This document shows positions 15,198 to 18,478 of a stretch of DNA of 18,478 bases, in pieces. A program made the position numbers and the translations under genes. Position 1 is the first letter of the stretch. Each line of letters begins with the position of its first letter. Source of the DNA: WFZT01 sp964398355 (GTDB lineage: Bacteria > Hydrothermota > Hydrothermia > B15-G9 > WFZT01). The stretch lies in assembly GCA_964398355.1 (NCBI GenBank), contig CAYNMM010000040.1, positions 1 through 18,478 on the forward strand, written 5' to 3'. Below the pieces are notes generated by a model that saw only the letters and a program-made list of their open reading frames with translations, was not told the DNA's origin and did not search any database.

Positions 15198-16429
15198 AAG
15201 CCATAGTGATTTCAGTTGGAGATGAGCTTTTGAGTGGGAGGACATTGAATACGAATTTAAAAACCATTGCGGAATTCCTCGGACGGTTTGGTATTGAAGT
15301 TTTAAGAGATTGTACAGTTAGGGATGATCCGCAAGAGATTATTAAGTCAATAAAAGAAGCTCTCAATGATAGTGATATAGTGATAGTCACAGGTGGCCTT
15401 GGTATCACGGTTGATGATGTAACAAGAGAAGCTGTAGCTCGGGCAATTGGAGTAAATCTTTTATTTGATGAAGAACTGTACAGAGATATTGAGAAAAAAA
15501 TGGTAGAGCGTGGAGTTAGGATAACGGAAATTCATAAAAATTATGGGTATGTACCAGAAGGATTTGAGCTTATAAAAAATGATTACGGTCTCGCTCCAGG
15601 CTATTTTGGTAAAATAGACGGTAAAATCTTAATGATATTACCCGGGCCTCCCCATGAATTGAAGAATGTTCTTGAGAATGCTTCAAGCAAGTTCTCTGTT
15701 CTATCATCTGATCAAATTTATGTAAAAACTGTGAAGACCTTTGGCTTAAAAGAGAGTGACATCGTTGAAATTCTCAAGGATGACATAAAATTTTTATCAC
15801 CGATAGGATTTTACCCGATAGTTCCAGGTATGGTTGATTTGAAATTAACGATGAAAGGCAATGACATTGACAAATTGAGAGAGGAGATGGCGAAAAAAAT
15901 AAGCCTGTTGGAGGATAAGCTGGGAGATTACATTTATGGATATGACGATGAAACGCTTCAGTCCGTTGTTGGAAAATTATTGAGGGATAAAGGACTTACG
16001 ATAGCGACGTCAGAATCATGCACTGGGGGACTTGTTGCTAATTTGATCACAGATGTTCCAGGTAGTTCAGATTATTTCAAGGGTGGTGTAGTCTCTTACT
16101 GGAACGAAGTTAAACAAGGCGTTCTTGGGGTGAGTGATATTATTCTTAATCATTTTGGTGCCGTATCTGAGCCTGTTGCCATAATGATGGCAGAGGGAGT
16201 CAGAAATTTGTTAAAGACGAATGTAGGGCTGTCGACTACAGGTATTGCTGGTCCCACTGGTGGTACACCGGAAAAGCCTGTAGGGTTGGTATTTATGGGG
16301 GTATCGATCGAGGGAAAGACAACTGTAATTCGAAAAATTTTTAAAGGTGATAGGTTAATGATAAAAAAACAGGCTGCTTTGACCGTCCTCAATCTTGTGA
16401 GGTTGAAGATTAAGGAGACTTTCAAATGA
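15194..16429 (+). CDS. cinA: CinA: nucleotide hydrolase plus NMN amidase
   Basis: Full-length two-domain CinA, 411 residues, cytoplasmic. The N-terminal MoeA-like domain (about 1-170; VISVGDELLSGRTLNTN 5-21, VTGGLGITVDDVTREA 65-80, LPGPPHEL 149-156) is known in the family to hydrolyse ADP-ribose-type pyrophosphates. The C-terminal PncC domain (about 253-411; SESCTGGL 273-280, TGIAGPTGGTPEKPVG 349-364) deamidates nicotinamide mononucleotide to nicotinate mononucleotide, recycling pyridine nucleotides. The ATG overlaps the glycosylase stop by four bases (15194-15197) with GGAGG at 15181-15185. The historical competence-induced name does not imply that role here; no recA or com gene is adjacent. 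Confidence 0.95.
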   Translation: MKAIVISVGDELLSGRTLNTNLKTIAEFLGRFGIEVLRDCTVRDDPQEIIKSIKEALNDSDIVIVTGGLGITVDDVTREAVARAIGVNLLFDEELYRDIEKKMVERGVRITEIHKNYGYVPEGFELIKNDYGLAPGYFGKIDGKILMILPGPPHELKNVLENASSKFSVLSSDQIYVKTVKTFGLKESDIVEILKDDIKFLSPIGFYPIVPGMVDLKLTMKGNDIDKLREEMAKKISLLEDKLGDYIYGYDDETLQSVVGKLLRDKGLTIATSESCTGGLVANLITDVPGSSDYFKGGVVSYWNEVKQGVLGVSDIILNHFGAVSEPVAIMMAEGVRNLLKTNVGLSTTGIAGPTGGTPEKPVGLVFMGVSIEGKTTVIRKIFKGDRLMIKKQAALTVLNLVRLKIKETFK

Positions 16430-18102
16430 AAATAATCGATGTTGCATCTGGTAGGAAAAAAGCCGACCTTATTTTGAGGAATGTTAAGCATGTCAATGTG
16501 CGATCGGGTGACATAGAAGAAACAGATATTGTAATTGCGAATGGTAAAATAGCGGCTCTCGGTAGGGGATATAATGGGTTAGAGGAATTTGATGCAACTG
16601 GGCTTTACGCTGCTCCTGGATTTATTGAGGGTCACATTCATATCGAGAGTTCGATGATGACTCCACCATACTTTGCGAAAGCGGTTTTAAAGCACGGAAC
16701 AACATCGGTAATTGCTGATCCTCATGAAATTGCCAATGTGTCTGGTATAGATGGTGTCAGGTTTATGATCGAGAGATCGAGGAACCTTCCGATCGACATA
16801 TTTTTTATGGCGCCTTCATGTGTACCTGCGACTCCCCTCGAGACGAGTGGCGCCAAACTTAACGCTAATGACCTCAAAAAATTAAAGAATTTGGAAAGGG
16901 TTATCGGTCTCGCTGAAATGATGAATTTCCCCGGAGTTTACAGGAATGATCCAGATGTAGTTAAAAAATTAGGGATTTTTGAAATTCAAGATGGCCATGC
17001 CCCACTACTCCGTGGGAAATATCTCAATGCTTATATCTCTGGTGGTATTTATTCTGATCATGAGTGTACAGAATTTGATGAAGCATTGGAAAAACTAAAG
17101 CTCGGAATGCATATTATGATTAGGGAAGGAACGCTTGCTAAGAATTTGAGAACATTGCTCCCTCTTATCAAGCCAGAAAATTGGCCCTTTTTCTCCTTTG
17201 TTTCTGATGATAGACATCCATCTACAATTCTGAACGAAGGACATCTTGATAGTATTGTAAGGAAATCTCTGCAACTTGGCCTTGATCTTGTTACTGCAAT
17301 AAGACTTGTGACGATTAATACCGCTCGTTATTTTCGTCTTTTCGATAGGGGTGAAATTGCACCGGGTAAAAAAGCTGACATTGTCCTTTTTGACAAAGAT
17401 ATTAATGTGAACCATGTGATAAAAGACGGTCACTGGGTGGTGAAATTTGGTGAAATCCAGAGTCAGTTTGCCGTTTCAGGAAGTAAAATTGTTGGGAATA
17501 TGAATGTGAATCCGGATTTAAAATCACTTAGAATTCCAGCTAAGGGGAATAGAGTTCGTGTCATTCAAGTCATTGAAAATAGTTTAATAACTGGAGAATT
17601 TATCTCAAGTGCCAGAGTCAGAAACGGGGAAGTGGTGAGTGATGTTGAAAGGGATATCTTGAAAATCTCCGTTTGGGAGAGGCATAAAGGTACTGGAAAT
17701 GTGGGCCTTGGGTTTGTAAATGGGTTTGGTCTACGAGAAGGAGCAATAGCTTCAACAGTGGCCCATGATTCTCACAACATAATAGCTATCGGAGTTACTG
17801 ACTCCGATACAGTTTTTGCTGTTCATAGGTTAAAAGAAATCGGAGGAGGAATGGTGGTAGTGAAGGATGGTGAAGTAATGGCTGAGCTTCCACTTCCTGT
17901 AGGGGGTCTCATGGCCGATCTTGATGTTGATTTACTGTCAAAACTTGAGAAAAATTTAAATAAAGCATACAGAGCACTCGGCGGGACTTTGGCAAATCCA
18001 TTCATGCAGTTAAGTTTTCTTGCCCTGCCGGTAATCCCTGAATTAAAAATAACGGACTTTGGTCTTGTAAGAGATTTCAAAATCGTTGATCTATTTGTCT
18101 GA
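16426..18102 (+). CDS. ade: Adenine deaminase
   Basis: Amidohydrolase-fold enzyme converting adenine to hypoxanthine and ammonia for purine salvage, 558 residues, full length. Metal-ligand and active-site segments are EGHIHIESSMMTP (68-80), VIADPHEIANVSG (95-107), GLAEMMNFPG (161-170), QDGHAPLL (188-195), SDHECTE (210-216) and SDDRHPS (260-266). The C-terminal adenine-deaminase domain includes GGGMVVVKDGEVMAELPLP. ESSM and ADPHEIAN are typical of Ade rather than of other amidohydrolases. The ATG overlaps the cinA stop by four bases (16426-16429), with AAGGAG at 16412-16417. No convincing terminator follows. Confidence 0.96.
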   Translation: MKIIDVASGRKKADLILRNVKHVNVRSGDIEETDIVIANGKIAALGRGYNGLEEFDATGLYAAPGFIEGHIHIESSMMTPPYFAKAVLKHGTTSVIADPHEIANVSGIDGVRFMIERSRNLPIDIFFMAPSCVPATPLETSGAKLNANDLKKLKNLERVIGLAEMMNFPGVYRNDPDVVKKLGIFEIQDGHAPLLRGKYLNAYISGGIYSDHECTEFDEALEKLKLGMHIMIREGTLAKNLRTLLPLIKPENWPFFSFVSDDRHPSTILNEGHLDSIVRKSLQLGLDLVTAIRLVTINTARYFRLFDRGEIAPGKKADIVLFDKDINVNHVIKDGHWVVKFGEIQSQFAVSGSKIVGNMNVNPDLKSLRIPAKGNRVRVIQVIENSLITGEFISSARVRNGEVVSDVERDILKISVWERHKGTGNVGLGFVNGFGLREGAIASTVAHDSHNIIAIGVTDSDTVFAVHRLKEIGGGMVVVKDGEVMAELPLPVGGLMADLDVDLLSKLEKNLNKAYRALGGTLANPFMQLSFLALPVIPELKITDFGLVRDFKIVDLFV

Positions 18103-18189
18103 TTCTTTTTGTTATTTGAATGTTTAAATCTAAGGTTTCTGTCTTGTAGTGGCCTATCGTGGAAGTGCCTTTAATATTTCTTTCTTCCC

Positions 18190-18218
18190 TTGATTTAAAT
18201 TATGTGTCCCTTTATAAA
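18190..18218 (+). promoter_or_regulatory. Sigma70-type promoter with same leaderless layout
   Basis: TTGATT (18190-18195), a 17-base spacer, TATAAA (18213-18218), then seven bases to the ATG at 18226. Box sequences and both spacings match the promoter at 14493-14521 almost exactly. No Shine-Dalgarno precedes the ATG. The repetition of the layout raises confidence in both. Confidence 0.55.
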
Positions 18219-18225
18219 ATCCAGC

Positions 18226-18478
18226 ATGAAGCTTTTGATTTTATCGATACTCCTTTCTTTCAGGCTTGTTCATGTACCATACAAGCACAAAAATGGGGTT
18301 GATATAATTCATTATCGAAATATTGCCGTAAAATTTCACATTAAATACAGAAAGGTCGGTGGCAATATTTATTTTGGGAAATATATTAAAATAACACCAT
18401 CAGGGAGGATATATTTAAGAGGGAAAAGACTTCCATTCATATTTTCAAATGGTTATACGGATGCGAACAACTGGGCCT
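18226..18478 (+). CDS. Unrecognised exported protein, N-terminal part
   Basis: Open reading frame running off the window; 84 residues are visible. It begins MKLLILSILLSF, a basic-then-hydrophobic stretch like a signal peptide or membrane anchor, though no clear cleavage motif follows. The rest is rich in Lys, Tyr, Ile and Gly with alternating hydrophobic residues (for example VGGNIYFGKYIKITPSGRIY, 48-67), suggesting beta structure. I do not recognise the family. An in-frame ATG at 18202 would add eight residues but lies within the candidate promoter spacer and has no ribosome site, so 18226 is preferred. The 123 bases between ade and this start hold only the promoter. Confidence 0.6.
   Translation, partial: MKLLILSILLSFRLVHVPYKHKNGVDIIHYRNIAVKFHIKYRKVGGNIYFGKYIKITPSGRIYLRGKRLPFIFSNGYTDANNWA

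Noticed and set aside
18103..18189. Rho-independent terminator after ade
   Set aside because: Only a short AT-only stem around 18115-18130 could be drawn, with no GC-rich hairpin followed by a T run.
18202..18225. ATG at 18202 for the last gene
   Set aside because: It falls inside the candidate promoter spacer and has no ribosome site.

Overview
The window holds most of a bacterial division and cell-wall (dcw) cluster on the minus strand, from mraZ down to a cut ftsA. Diverging from it on the plus strand is a short operon for a DNA glycosylase, CinA and adenine deaminase, followed by the start of an unrecognised exported protein. The DNA is AT-rich, arginine is often coded by AGA/AGG, and proteins are rich in Lys and Glu. 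MurE carries the DNPR motif of meso-diaminopimelate-adding enzymes, so the peptidoglycan is of the Gram-negative/Bacillus type. The classic gene order and overall style fit a deep-branching, perhaps thermophilic, bacterium or candidate phylum. I cannot name the organism from sequence alone.

Minus strand, in transcription order: mraZ (14385), rsmH, ftsL, ftsI, murE, murF, mraY, murD, ftsW, murG, murC, murB, a very short ftsQ, and ftsA (running off at base 1). No junction has a gap larger than one base; most genes overlap, often as ATGA. The cluster therefore looks like one translationally coupled unit. It covers the cytoplasmic peptidoglycan precursor route (MurC-F, MurB), the lipid steps (MraY, MurG), and the septal synthase with its scaffold (FtsW, FtsI, FtsL, FtsQ, FtsA). 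ddl and ftsB are absent from this stretch. ftsZ would be expected just beyond base 1.

The 143-base divergent gap (14386-14528) carries a candidate mraZ promoter embedded in 10-bp-phased repeats (a likely MraZ autoregulatory operator), a DnaA-box-like site, and a strong sigma70-type promoter for the plus-strand operon. That promoter lies so close to the glycosylase ATG that the mRNA should be leaderless. The same layout, TTGAT(A/T)-N17-TATAAA-N7-ATG, recurs before the last gene at 18226.

Plus strand: glycosylase (14529-15197), cinA and ade are joined by two ATGA overlaps. They share a theme of dealing with damaged or surplus nucleobases and pyridine nucleotides, though that link is inference.

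I found no wholly new system. The best leads are departures from family norms: an FtsQ that appears to lack its POTRA domain, an ftsL with about 63% of its length shared with neighbouring genes, FtsA with altered nucleotide-binding motifs, MurF without the His-Asn motif its three sister ligases keep, and the repeated leaderless promoter layout.
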